Positions 1 through 6,961 of a stretch of 9,590 bases of DNA are shown here, one piece after another. The DNA lies in assembly GCA_946409675.1 (NCBI GenBank), contig CAMJXI010000034.1:1-9590 (forward strand), written 5' to 3'. The notes under the pieces were generated by a model, which searched no databases, had not been told where the DNA came from, and worked only from the letters and a program-made list of their open reading frames with translations. Every line of letters begins with the position of its first letter. Within the stretch, counting starts at the first letter, position 1. The position numbers were made by a program, and so were the translations under genes. The DNA comes from an uncultured Lactobacillus sp. Lineage in GTDB: Bacteria; Bacillota; Bacilli; Lactobacillales; Lactobacillaceae.

Positions 1-118
1 TCAACGGAATCAATTGGGCCACCGTTTGTTTAATGGCTAATTGTTGCGCTTTTGCACTTGGGTCTTTCGTTAAAATAGCGTTGCCACCTAACGCGACCAC
101 AATTCTTCGCTTACTCAT
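1..118 (-). CDS. arcC2: Carbamate kinase, second copy (N-terminal fragment, cut by the window edge)
   Basis: This is the first gene segment of a carbamate kinase, the last ADI enzyme, which transfers phosphate from carbamoyl phosphate to ADP to give ATP, CO2 and ammonia. Only 39 codons are present. They begin at the ATG at 118 and read MSKRRIVVALGGNAIL, which contains the family's N-terminal GGNAI loop. By hand count about 27 of 39 residues match the complete copy at 4946-5890. A site GAAGGAAG lies about 10 nt before the ATG, and the gap to the arcB2 stop is 17 nt, so it is the third gene of the second arc operon. The fragment has no frameshift or stop. The catalytic and substrate-binding parts lie outside the window, so I cannot say whether the full gene is intact. 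Confidence 0.93.
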   Translation of the reverse strand, partial: MSKRRIVVALGGNAILTKDPSAKAQQLAIKQTVAQLIPL

Positions 119-135
119 AAGCAATACTTCCTTCT

Positions 136-1170
136 TTAAATCTTTGGCACAAACAAGTTGCCCAATGTAGCAGCCATGATTGCTTTGATAGAGTGCATTC
201 TGTTTTCTGCTTCCTCAAATTGACGAGCATATTGTGAATTGAACACTTCATCGGTAACTTCCATTTCGGTGATGCCATATTTTTCTTCAACGTCTTGGCC
301 GTATTCCGTCTGTGTGTCGTGGAATGCTGGCAAGCAGTGTAAGAAGATCAACTTGTCTGCTGGTGTACCAGAAAGTTTGAACATCTCCATATTCACTTGA
401 TATGGTTTCAACAATTTAACGCGTTCTTCCCAGTTAGTTTCGCCCATTGAAACCCAAACATCGGTGTAGATGACGTTGGTGTCTTTAACAGCTGTTTCAA
501 TGTCGTCTGTCACTAAGAGTTCTGCTCCAGTTTGGTCGGCAAATTTTTGGGCAATGGCCATTACTTCTGGACTGGTATGTAATTCTTGTGGTGCCAAAAT
601 CCGGCAGTTAACACCAAGCATTGCGCTGGCAACTAAGAGACTGTTAGCAACGTTGTTGCGCCCATCACCGACGAAAGTCAGGTTCAGGCCTTTCAGGTAG
701 CCAAAATTCTCTTTGACAGTCATAAAGTCCGCAATCATTTGGGTTGGGTGCCAATCATCGGTCAAACCGTTCCAAACTGGAACACCTGCATATTTTGCAA
801 GAGCTTCTGCGTTAGCATGTGAGAAACCACGGAATTCAATTCCGTCAAACATACTTCCAAGAACCTTAGCAGTATCTGCCACAGATTCTTTCTTACCAAG
901 TTGAATATCGTTTGATCCTAAGAATTCAGGATGTGCTCCCAAATCAATTGATGCTGTGGTAAAGGCTGATCTAGTTCTGGTTGAAGTTTTTTCAAAAAGA
1001 AGTGCGATATTTTTTCCTTCCAAATAGTGATGGGAAATATTATTCTTTTTGAGATATTTTAAATGCAGACTGAAATCGACTAAGAACTCAATTTCTTCTG
1101 GTGTAAAATCTTTGACAGCTAAAAAACTCCGTCCTTGAAAATGGGATTGTTCAAACTTTTCTAAAACCAT
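136..1170 (-). CDS. arcB2: Ornithine carbamoyltransferase, catabolic, second copy
   Basis: This cytosolic enzyme of the ADI pathway phosphorolyses citrulline to ornithine and carbamoyl phosphate. The 344-residue product has the carbamoyl-phosphate motif STRTR (63-67), HPTQ (141-144), the [12 protein letters not shown] segment (166-177), the ornithine-binding SMG loop in DVWVSMGE (237-244), and HCLP (278-281) with the active-site cysteine. I placed the start at the ATG at 1170. An in-frame TTG at 1185 would add five residues, but that TTG is the front of the GGAGGA ribosome-binding site serving the ATG, and the ATG gives exactly the length of the paralogue. The gene starts 20 nt after the arcA2 stop. 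It is about 87% identical to ArcB1 by hand count, with changes clustered at residues 117-123 and 195-204. The SMG loop argues against putrescine carbamoyltransferase. Confidence 0.96.
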   Translation of the reverse strand: MVLEKFEQSHFQGRSFLAVKDFTPEEIEFLVDFSLHLKYLKKNNISHHYLEGKNIALLFEKTSTRTRSAFTTASIDLGAHPEFLGSNDIQLGKKESVADTAKVLGSMFDGIEFRGFSHANAEALAKYAGVPVWNGLTDDWHPTQMIADFMTVKENFGYLKGLNLTFVGDGRNNVANSLLVASAMLGVNCRILAPQELHTSPEVMAIAQKFADQTGAELLVTDDIETAVKDTNVIYTDVWVSMGETNWEERVKLLKPYQVNMEMFKLSGTPADKLIFLHCLPAFHDTQTEYGQDVEEKYGITEMEVTDEVFNSQYARQFEEAENRMHSIKAIMAATLGNLFVPKI

Positions 1171-1190
1171 GGTACTTTCCTCCAAAAAAT

Positions 1191-2420
1191 TTATAGGTCT
1201 TCACGAACTAATGGCATGCTCATGCATCTTGGACCCCCACGACCACGAGATAATTCACTTGAAGAAATCTCGATCACGTCTAGTCCGTGTTCGCGCAAGA
1301 GTGCGTTAGAAACGTAGTTCCGGTTATATGTGACAACTTGTCCTGGTGCGATTGCTAAGGTGTTTGAACCATCGTTCCATTGTTCACGGCCGGCAATAAT
1401 TGGATCACCGTTACCAGTTGGAATCAAGTCAAGTTCGCTCAAGCCTAAGTTTGCTTTCAAAACAGCTTCTAAGTTTTGGTCATGTTTCATGCTGAAACCA
1501 TCAGCGTTGTTTGCGGGATGCAAGGTGAAGGTATCGATTTTACCACCAGCACCTAAAATTCCTGGATGAACAGTAAATTGATCTTTGTTAATCATGGTGA
1601 ACACTGTGTCCAAGTGCATCATTGCGTGGTTATGCGGAATCTTAATCGCGACAACTGTGTCAAAACCACTCTCTTTGAATAAGTTGCGTGAAATGTCTTG
1701 AATTGCATTAGCTGAAGTACGTTGAGATACCCCAATTGCCATTACGTGGTTGTTCAAGATTAATTCGTCGCCACCTTCGATGCGGGTTGCGTGATTACGG
1801 TCGCGCCAAACATGGAGACCATGGTTAGCAAAGTTTGGATGGTAATCAATGATTGTTTCCATGAAATATGACTCTCTTTGACGTGCAGCAAAGGTCATGT
1901 GGTTGATGCTTAAGCCATCACCGATTGCAGCAGCAGGATCACGGGTAAAGTAGAAGTTTGGCATTGGATCCATGTAGAATGGATAGTCGCTATCTTCTGA
2001 GGCACTGATTAAGTCAGTTGGTGTAAATTCGATTTCGTGTTTTCTGACACCTGAGATAATCTTTTGGACCATATCCTTAGTATTGAAATGTAATAAGTAT
2101 TCGCGCAATGCTTGCCGAACTGAGCCAGTCTTATAGCCACTTTCGTTTAGCATGACATCGACAAATTGTTCTTTTTGATTGCCGGCATCAATTGCTTCAG
2201 CAGTCAAATCTTCAACGTAAAGTACTTCGGCACCGTGGCTGCGTAAGACGTCTGCAAATTCGTCGTGCTCTTGTTGTGCGATTGGTAGATATGGAATATC
2301 GTCAAATAAAAGTCGACCCATCATGTCTGGTGTGAAATTTTCAATTTCGGTACCAGGTCTCTTCAACATGACTGATTTCAATTTCCCAATTTCTGAATAG
2401 TTATGTATAGGTGAATTCAT
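1191..2420 (-). CDS. arcA2: Arginine deiminase, second copy
   Basis: This cytosolic enzyme hydrolyses arginine to citrulline and ammonia, the first ADI step. The 409-residue product shows the guanidino-modifying enzyme fold motifs FTRDP, the EGGDE strand, HLDTVF with the catalytic His and Asp, and the C-terminal GGPRCMSMP with the nucleophilic cysteine at residue 399. Length is normal for the family. Two in-frame ATGs exist, at 2426 and 2420. The ribosome-binding site GGGAGGT ends only 2 nt before the first but 8 nt before the second. The second also gives MNSPIH, matching MSSPIH of ArcA1, so 2420 is preferred. Identity with ArcA1 is about 84% by hand count, and one residue is missing near position 250 relative to ArcA1. 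The gene is transcribed from its own promoter region, because a terminator separates it from the upstream regulator gene. Confidence 0.96.
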   Translation of the reverse strand: MNSPIHNYSEIGKLKSVMLKRPGTEIENFTPDMMGRLLFDDIPYLPIAQQEHDEFADVLRSHGAEVLYVEDLTAEAIDAGNQKEQFVDVMLNESGYKTGSVRQALREYLLHFNTKDMVQKIISGVRKHEIEFTPTDLISASEDSDYPFYMDPMPNFYFTRDPAAAIGDGLSINHMTFAARQRESYFMETIIDYHPNFANHGLHVWRDRNHATRIEGGDELILNNHVMAIGVSQRTSANAIQDISRNLFKESGFDTVVAIKIPHNHAMMHLDTVFTMINKDQFTVHPGILGAGGKIDTFTLHPANNADGFSMKHDQNLEAVLKANLGLSELDLIPTGNGDPIIAGREQWNDGSNTLAIAPGQVVTYNRNYVSNALLREHGLDVIEISSSELSRGRGGPRCMSMPLVREDL

Positions 2421-2428
2421 TTTCATTT

Positions 2429-2457
2429 ACCTCCCTTTAATCTATAAATCCATCATA
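2429..2457 (-). promoter_or_regulatory. arcA2 core promoter (-10) and ribosome-binding site
   Basis: On the minus strand a TATGAT hexamer at 2457-2452 differs from TATAAT at one position. The 17-18 nt spacing upstream lacks a good -35 box, which fits an activator-dependent promoter. The predicted start is near 2445, giving a leader of about 25 nt that contains GGGAGGT (2435-2429). The corresponding -10 hexamer before arcA1 is the poorer TAAACT (8232-8227). No transcription data are available, so the start point is inferred. Confidence 0.5.
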
Positions 2458-2458
2458 A

Positions 2459-2472
2459 AGAAAACGTTTTCA
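2459..2472 (-). promoter_or_regulatory. cre site (CcpA operator) upstream of arcA2
   Basis: On the minus strand the 14 bases read TGAAAACGTTTTCT, fitting the catabolite-responsive element consensus TGWAANCGNTNWCW at every defined position. They include a 12-bp perfect palindrome around the central CG. The site lies just upstream of and touching the predicted -10 region, where CcpA binding would block RNA polymerase. Carbon-catabolite repression of ADI operons is well established in lactic acid bacteria, so repression of arcA2-arcB2-arcC2 in glucose is the natural reading. Confidence 0.75.
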
Positions 2473-2497
2473 GTTCGAGGTGTGCTAGTTCGCAAAA

Positions 2498-2521
2498 TAA
2501 ATGAGAAGTTTTTCGCATTTA
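2498..2521 (-). promoter_or_regulatory. 24-bp near-palindrome upstream of arcA2, candidate Crp/Fnr-family (ArcR) operator
   Basis: The arms TAAATG and CATTTA pair perfectly around a 12-bp centre, with nine of twelve base pairs complementary overall. The inner 16 bp have the form TGNGA-N6-TCNCA, the half-site spacing used by Crp-type proteins (TGTGA-N6-TCACA). The centre (2509.5) is about 64 bp upstream of the predicted start, close to the position typical of class I activation. A matching palindrome lies at the same place before arcA1. Binding by the neighbouring Crp/Fnr protein is inferred. ArgR is an alternative, but its usual boxes have a shorter spacing. Confidence 0.55.
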
Positions 2522-2550
2522 CACGTTATTAAATGAAAAATCAGCCAAAA

Positions 2551-2582
2551 AACAAAAAAACCAGTAGCAAATTGCTACTGGT
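2551..2582 (-). terminator. Intrinsic terminator after the Crp/Fnr regulator gene
   Basis: ACCAGTAGCAA (2560-2570) and TTGCTACTGGT (2572-2582) are perfect inverse complements, so a stem of about 9 bp with a small loop forms. On the minus strand it is followed by TTTTTTTG and further T-rich sequence. It lies 21 nt beyond the regulator stop codon and separates that gene from the second arc operon. Confidence 0.92.
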
Positions 2583-2603
2583 CTAGTCCGAAAAATATTT
2601 AGT

Positions 2604-3323
2604 TTAGCCCGCCAAACGCTCGCAACATGGCAGTGTGAAGTGGAACTCGTGTAAAAAGTTAAAGTGTTTATTCTGGTAAGTCAAAGAGTGGTCTAGGACA
2701 AGATTATTGACTACGGTCGTCGCCGTTTCTCTGCTCGTCGCACTCACTTCCGCCAATTCCGTCAGGGAAATTGGATAGGAAACGTAGGTGCTCCCATTTT
2801 TGTTCTTAGAACCAAGTACCTGCCCGAAAACTTCTAGGGCATGTTGCACGCGGTCGACGGCCGAAGAAGTTACCATGATCTGAAGTATGCTTTGATTGTA
2901 ATTAATCAACTCACTCATTCTCTTGACGATGGTCATCATCGCATACGCATTTTGGCAAACAGAGCATTCGAAGTCCTTCATTGCCATGACAATGACGGTA
3001 ACTGGGGTTAAACACACAATTGAATAAGGATACTCTTCGAGTGAGAAGAGCCCCGCATATGGTAGACCTGTGTTTGTATTGATGTATTCGTAGTAGTTGT
3101 TTTCGCCGTCGATGTCGTAGCGCTCGGTCCGCATGACACCGGCTATCAAGAAGAAGAACTTACTGCGTGGGTCGCCTTGCTCAGCGACCATTTGGCCCTT
3201 GTTATATTCCTTGATATGCATGTGTTGTGCGATTTTGCCAAACTGCTCATCTGAAAGCGCACAAAAACCTGGCTGATTTCTGAAAATTTCGATAATTGAG
3301 TTAGGATCTTTTATTTTAGTCAT
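2604..3323 (-). CDS. arcR: Crp/Fnr-family transcriptional regulator, probable ArcR
   Basis: This 239-residue DNA-binding regulator probably activates the flanking arc operons. The N-terminal cyclic-nucleotide-binding-like beta-barrel spans about 15-115 (for example GQMVAEQGDPRSKFFFLIAGVMR). A long dimerisation helix follows at about 125-155, then a winged helix-turn-helix at about 155-225, whose recognition helix TSRETATTVVNNL (196-208) carries the SRET signature of Crp. The GE and RSA phosphate-binding signatures of true cAMP receptors are absent, so the signal is probably not cAMP. There is no N-terminal Fnr iron-sulfur cysteine cluster, but six cysteines occur (21, 104, 120, 123, 233, 234), including CxxC and a terminal CC pair. 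The start ATG at 3323 follows GGTGGTG. The gene lies after arcD, as arcR does in the Lactobacillus sakei arc cluster, and a hairpin separates it from arcD. The arcR name rests on family and position. Confidence 0.85.
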   Translation of the reverse strand: MTKIKDPNSIIEIFRNQPGFCALSDEQFGKIAQHMHIKEYNKGQMVAEQGDPRSKFFFLIAGVMRTERYDIDGENNYYEYINTNTGLPYAGLFSLEEYPYSIVCLTPVTVIVMAMKDFECSVCQNAYAMMTIVKRMSELINYNQSILQIMVTSSAVDRVQHALEVFGQVLGSKNKNGSTYVSYPISLTELAEVSATSRETATTVVNNLVLDHSLTYQNKHFNFLHEFHFTLPCCERLAG

Positions 3324-3386
3324 GCGACACCACCATCTAGCAACAACGAGTGTTTATATCGTATTTGTGCAATTCTTCACTACCCA

Positions 3387-3427
3387 ACAAAAAAATAGTT
3401 TACCTTAATTAAAAGTATAAACTATTT
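3387..3427 (-). terminator. AT-rich hairpin after arcD, probable (leaky) intrinsic terminator
   Basis: AAATAGTTTA (3393-3402) and TAAACTATTT (3418-3427) form a 10-bp stem with a possible inner CTT/AAG helix. On the minus strand the stem runs into a T tract. It lies 58 nt past the arcD stop. The stem contains only one G-C pair among the ten, so termination may be partial and let some operon transcripts reach the regulator gene. Confidence 0.6.
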
Positions 3428-3485
3428 AATATGATTTGTATAATATTTGTGTGTGAGATGAGAAATTATTTTTAAAACTTATTCT

Positions 3486-4919
3486 TTAAAAACTAATGCC
3501 GCCAATGACTAATTGGTAGACTGCGTAGATGGCAAGGACGACGAAGACGATTGCTACACCGGCTTCAATCGGTGAAAAGACCTTGTCTACTTTGTTCTCT
3601 TTCTTTTGCATATAGATGTAAACTGGCACACCTGCAGCGAACAGAATCATCATCAGGAGGAGGAAATCAAATCCTGTCGCATAGAGAAGCCAGAGTGCAT
3701 AAATGCTTGAGACTAATCCCACAATCAGGTTGATTGTGCGACCCTTAACGGCTTTTGTTTCATGCATAGAGTATTTCAGTTGATAGAATGCACTGAATGC
3801 ATAAGGTACCAGGATGGCTGCACTGGCGATTGAATAGAAGAAGTTGTAGGCAGAAGCTGTAATCAGATATGAGAACATGAAGATTTCTACCCAGATGTTG
3901 GTGAAGACCAAGGAGTTAATTGGTGCACCGTTCTTGTTTTCTTTCGCGAACCATTTAGGGAAGGTCCCAGTTTTGGCAGCTTCATAAGGAAGTTGCCCGG
4001 CGAACATCGTCCAGGAGAGCCATGCTCCAATAACCGAGATGATCAAGCCGATATTAACAAGTACTGCGCCCCATTCACCAACAACGCTCTTAAGCAATTC
4101 TGCCATTGCTGGTTGGCCTAAGTTTGCAAGCCCCGCTCTCTTCATTACCCCGAGTGAGAGCAAAGTGATTAACATGTAAATCAAGATAATGGTGATAATT
4201 CCAAGAACTGTTGCCTTACCGATATCAGATCTCTTCTTTGCGCGGCCTGAGAAAACAACCGCTCCTTCAATTCCGATAAATACCCAAACGGTTACGAGCA
4301 TGGTGCCCCGAACTTGTTCCATGACGTTGGCAAATTCGAATCCGCCTGAAGGTGTGTACCAGAAGCCGTGTGAGAAGACATCTAGTTTGAAGGCAATGAG
4401 CATCACAACTAAGAATAAGAAGATGGGAATTAACTTAGCAATCGTGATGATGGTGTTCACAAACGATGCCGATTCGATTCCCTTCAAGATCATGAAGTGA
4501 CATGCCCACAAAATAACGCTGGCTGCGACAATTGACCAGATGTTTTGGCCATCGCCGAAGATTGGGAAAAAGTAGCCCACCGCACTCATTAAGAGTGTCG
4601 CATAGCCGACGTTTCCAAGCCAAGCACTGAGCCAGTAGCCCCATGCCGAGTTGAAACCCATATACTTACCAAAACCCGCTTCAGCATAGCTGTATACCCC
4701 TGCATCGAGATCTGGGCGTTTCATCGTGAGGTTTTGGAAACTTAATGCTAAGGAAATCATCCCAATCGCGGTGATCACCCAGCCAATGATAATTGCACCA
4801 GAACCAGCTGAAGCTGCCATATCGTGCATTAAGTTGAAGACCCCACCACCGATGATGGATCCGACAACTAAGGCAGTTAATTCTAAGAGTCCCAGTTTAC
4901 CTTTCGTTCGTCCTGACAT
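3486..4919 (-). CDS. arcD: Arginine/ornithine antiporter
   Basis: This is a membrane exchanger of the APC superfamily, basic amino acid/polyamine antiporter branch, that imports arginine in exchange for the ornithine made by ArcB at no net energy cost. The 477-residue product is almost entirely hydrophobic, with roughly 12-13 membrane segments. After a short basic N-terminus it carries GSIIGGGVFN (20-29), the substrate-backbone-binding turn of helix 1 in this superfamily. YSYAEAGFGKYMGFNSAWGYW is typical of ArcD proteins. The ATG at 4919 follows GGGGGAG by 6 nt, and the gap from arcC1 is 26 nt, so it is the fourth gene of the first operon. No arcT-like transaminase gene lies between arcC1 and arcD. 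Exchange of related substrates such as citrulline or agmatine cannot be excluded, but the gene context favours arginine/ornithine. Confidence 0.93.
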   Translation of the reverse strand: MSGRTKGKLGLLELTALVVGSIIGGGVFNLMHDMAASAGSGAIIIGWVITAIGMISLALSFQNLTMKRPDLDAGVYSYAEAGFGKYMGFNSAWGYWLSAWLGNVGYATLLMSAVGYFFPIFGDGQNIWSIVAASVILWACHFMILKGIESASFVNTIITIAKLIPIFLFLVVMLIAFKLDVFSHGFWYTPSGGFEFANVMEQVRGTMLVTVWVFIGIEGAVVFSGRAKKRSDIGKATVLGIITIILIYMLITLLSLGVMKRAGLANLGQPAMAELLKSVVGEWGAVLVNIGLIISVIGAWLSWTMFAGQLPYEAAKTGTFPKWFAKENKNGAPINSLVFTNIWVEIFMFSYLITASAYNFFYSIASAAILVPYAFSAFYQLKYSMHETKAVKGRTINLIVGLVSSIYALWLLYATGFDFLLLMMILFAAGVPVYIYMQKKENKVDKVFSPIEAGVAIVFVVLAIYAVYQLVIGGISF

Positions 4920-4945
4920 TTTGTTCTCCCCCTTTCAAAGAGAAG

Positions 4946-5890
4946 TTACTGCGTAATGATTGTACCGGACTCGTTTTGTAAGAAATCACCAATGTTCTCG
5001 AGGCTCGTGATAACCGCCCGATTAGTTGTCCTTTCCTCCACGAAATTGATACAAGCTTCTACTTTTGGCAGCATCGACCCTGCTGCAAATTCTGCATTTT
5101 CCACGTGTTGCTTTAGTTCTTCAACGCTCACTTTGGTCAGTGATTTTTGTTCCGGGGTGTTGTACCCTACAAAAACGTTTGGTACAGCGGTTAGAACAAT
5201 TAATAAGTCAGCGTCGATTTGGTTGGCGAGCGTTGCGGAAGCAAAATCCTTATCGATTACCGCTTCGCGTCCCTCAAAGCCAAATTCTTTAGAAACGACC
5301 GGAACTCCGCCCCCACCGGCTGCAATTGGTATCACACCGGCTGCCAGTAGGTTCGAAACGATGCTCGCTTCAACTACTTCGACAGGCTTGGGGGATGCAA
5401 CGACCCGGCGGTAACCGCGCCCTGCATCTTCGACGAAGGTGAATTCAGGATGTTCTTCCTGGAGGCGTTTGGCCTGAGCTTCGTCGTAGAATGGTCCGAT
5501 TGGTTTCGTTGGTTTTGTAAACGAAGGATCAGACTCGTGCACTTCCACCTGGGTCACCAGTGACACCACTGGTTTATAGATACCCTCTTTTTCTAACGCC
5601 TCGTTGAAGGCATTTTGGAGCCAGTAGCCGATACTTCCTTCGGTCATGGCCACTGCAGTGTCGAGCGGCATCTCTGGATTTTTAACACTGGCTGCGGCAC
5701 TCATCTGTAATAAGAGGTTGCCGACTTGCGGACCGTTTCCGTGGGTAATTACGAGCTGATCGCCATTCTTCACAAATTCCATCAAGTAATTAACAGTTTC
5801 ACGGATTGCTGCTTGTTGTGCTTGGGCGCTTGGGTCTTTGCTTAAAATGGCATTACCTCCAAGTGCCACCACGATTCGTCTATTTTTCAT
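4946..5890 (-). CDS. arcC1: Carbamate kinase, first copy
   Basis: This cytosolic kinase converts carbamoyl phosphate plus ADP to ATP, CO2 and ammonia, the energy-yielding ADI step. The 314-residue product has the amino acid kinase-family segments expected: VVALGGNAI (7-15), THGNGPQVG (49-57), the mobile-loop motif KPTKPIGPFY (126-135), AAGGGGVPV (190-198), VIDKDFAS (211-218) with the catalytic Lys-Asp, and GSMLPKVEA (271-279). I chose the ATG at 5890. It has GGTGG 5 nt upstream and gives MKNRRIVVALGGN, matching MSKRRIVVALGGN of the second copy. The in-frame ATG at 5902 would add four residues but has no ribosome-binding site and lies 5 nt from the arcB1 stop. With the preferred start the gap to arcB1 is 17 nt. 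The protein appears complete. Confidence 0.95.
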   Translation of the reverse strand: MKNRRIVVALGGNAILSKDPSAQAQQAAIRETVNYLMEFVKNGDQLVITHGNGPQVGNLLLQMSAAASVKNPEMPLDTAVAMTEGSIGYWLQNAFNEALEKEGIYKPVVSLVTQVEVHESDPSFTKPTKPIGPFYDEAQAKRLQEEHPEFTFVEDAGRGYRRVVASPKPVEVVEASIVSNLLAAGVIPIAAGGGGVPVVSKEFGFEGREAVIDKDFASATLANQIDADLLIVLTAVPNVFVGYNTPEQKSLTKVSVEELKQHVENAEFAAGSMLPKVEACINFVEERTTNRAVITSLENIGDFLQNESGTIITQ

Positions 5891-5907
5891 GATTGCCACC
5901 ATTTTCG

Positions 5908-6942
5908 TTAAACTTTAGGAACGAACAGATTTCCTAAAGTGGCTGCCATAATTGCTTTGATTGAGTGCATCCGATTCTCTGCTTCATCGAATTGACGGGC
6001 ATATTTCGAATTGAATACTTCGTCGCTGACTTCCATTTCTGTGATACCGTATTTCTCGAAGATTTCTTCGCCATATTCGGTTTTTGTATCATGAAATGCT
6101 GGTAAGCAGTGGAGGAAGATCAGTTCGTTTTCAGGAGTTCCTGAGAGTTTAATCATGTCCATGTTTACTTGGTATGGTTTCAAGAGGTTCACTCTTTCTT
6201 CCCAGTTGGACTCGCCCATCGATACCCAAACGTCGGTGTAAATTACGTTGGTGTTCTTTACGGCCACTTCCATATCATCAGTGATTAATAACTCTGCGCC
6301 AGTTTGATCGGCAAATTTTTGGGCAATTGCTAATACTTCCGGTGTTGTTTGGAGCGCTTTTGGTGCCAAAATTCGTGCGTTAACACCAAGCATTGCGCTT
6401 GCTACGAGTAAACTATTTGCGACATTGTTCCGACCGTCACCAACAAAAGTAAGGTTCAATCCTTTTAGATAGCCAAAATTTTCTTTGATAGTCATAAAGT
6501 CTGCAATCATTTGAGTTGGGTGCCAATCATCCGTCAAGCCATTCCAAACCGGCACGCCAGCATATTTTGCGAGGTCCTCAACATTTTGGTGGAGGAATCC
6601 TCTAAATTCCAAGCCATCAAACATGCTCCCCAATACTTTAGCTGTGTCTTCCACAGATTCTTTCTTGCCGAGTTGGATATCGTTTGAGCCCATGAATTCT
6701 GGGTGTGCACCGAGATCGATTGCGGCTGTCGTGAAGGCTGCCCGCGTTCTAGTCGATGTTTTCTCAAATAACAGTGCAATATTCTTACCTGCTAGATAGT
6801 GGTGCGGAATATTGTGTTTTTTCAGATATTTCAGGTGGAGACTGAAATCAATCAGATATTCGATCTCCTCTGGGGCAAAATCCTTTACTGCAAGGAAACT
6901 TTTGCCTTGAAAGTGTGATTGTTCAAATTTTTTGGTGTCCAT
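5908..6942 (-). CDS. arcB1: Ornithine carbamoyltransferase, catabolic, first copy
   Basis: This enzyme converts citrulline and phosphate to ornithine and carbamoyl phosphate in the ADI pathway. The 344-residue product contains STRTR (63-67), HPTQ (141-144), [12 protein letters not shown] (166-177), DVWVSMGE (237-244) with the ornithine-specific SMG loop, and HCLP (278-281) with the active-site cysteine. The C-terminal [15 protein letters not shown] helix is also typical. The ATG at 6942 follows AAGGAGGA by 7 nt, and the gene starts 19 nt after the arcA1 stop. No residue of these motifs differs from the second copy, so both are expected to be active. The biosynthetic (argF) form cannot be told apart by sequence alone, but the operon and partner genes make a catabolic role very likely. 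Confidence 0.96.
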   Translation of the reverse strand: MDTKKFEQSHFQGKSFLAVKDFAPEEIEYLIDFSLHLKYLKKHNIPHHYLAGKNIALLFEKTSTRTRAAFTTAAIDLGAHPEFMGSNDIQLGKKESVEDTAKVLGSMFDGLEFRGFLHQNVEDLAKYAGVPVWNGLTDDWHPTQMIADFMTIKENFGYLKGLNLTFVGDGRNNVANSLLVASAMLGVNARILAPKALQTTPEVLAIAQKFADQTGAELLITDDMEVAVKNTNVIYTDVWVSMGESNWEERVNLLKPYQVNMDMIKLSGTPENELIFLHCLPAFHDTKTEYGEEIFEKYGITEMEVSDEVFNSKYARQFDEAENRMHSIKAIMAATLGNLFVPKV

Positions 6943-6961
6943 TAGTGGTTCCTCCTTTTTA

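Noticed and set aside
1171..1185. Upstream TTG start giving a 349-residue ArcB2
   Set aside because: The TTG overlaps the GGAGGA ribosome-binding site of the ATG at 1170, and the ATG gives the same 344-residue length as the paralogue.
2421..2426. Upstream ATG start for ArcA2
   Set aside because: It lies only 2 nt from the end of GGGAGGT. The ATG at 2420 has 8-nt spacing and matches the N-terminus of ArcA1.
4920..4945. Small inverted repeat CTTTGAAAG between arcC1 and arcD
   Set aside because: It is only a 4-bp stem without a T tract and overlaps the arcD ribosome-binding region; chance is likely.
4956..5414. 152-codon open frame on the plus strand opposite arcC1
   Set aside because: It lies wholly antisense to a well-conserved kinase gene, its translation resembles no family I recognise and is serine/threonine-rich as antisense frames often are, and I see no supporting context.
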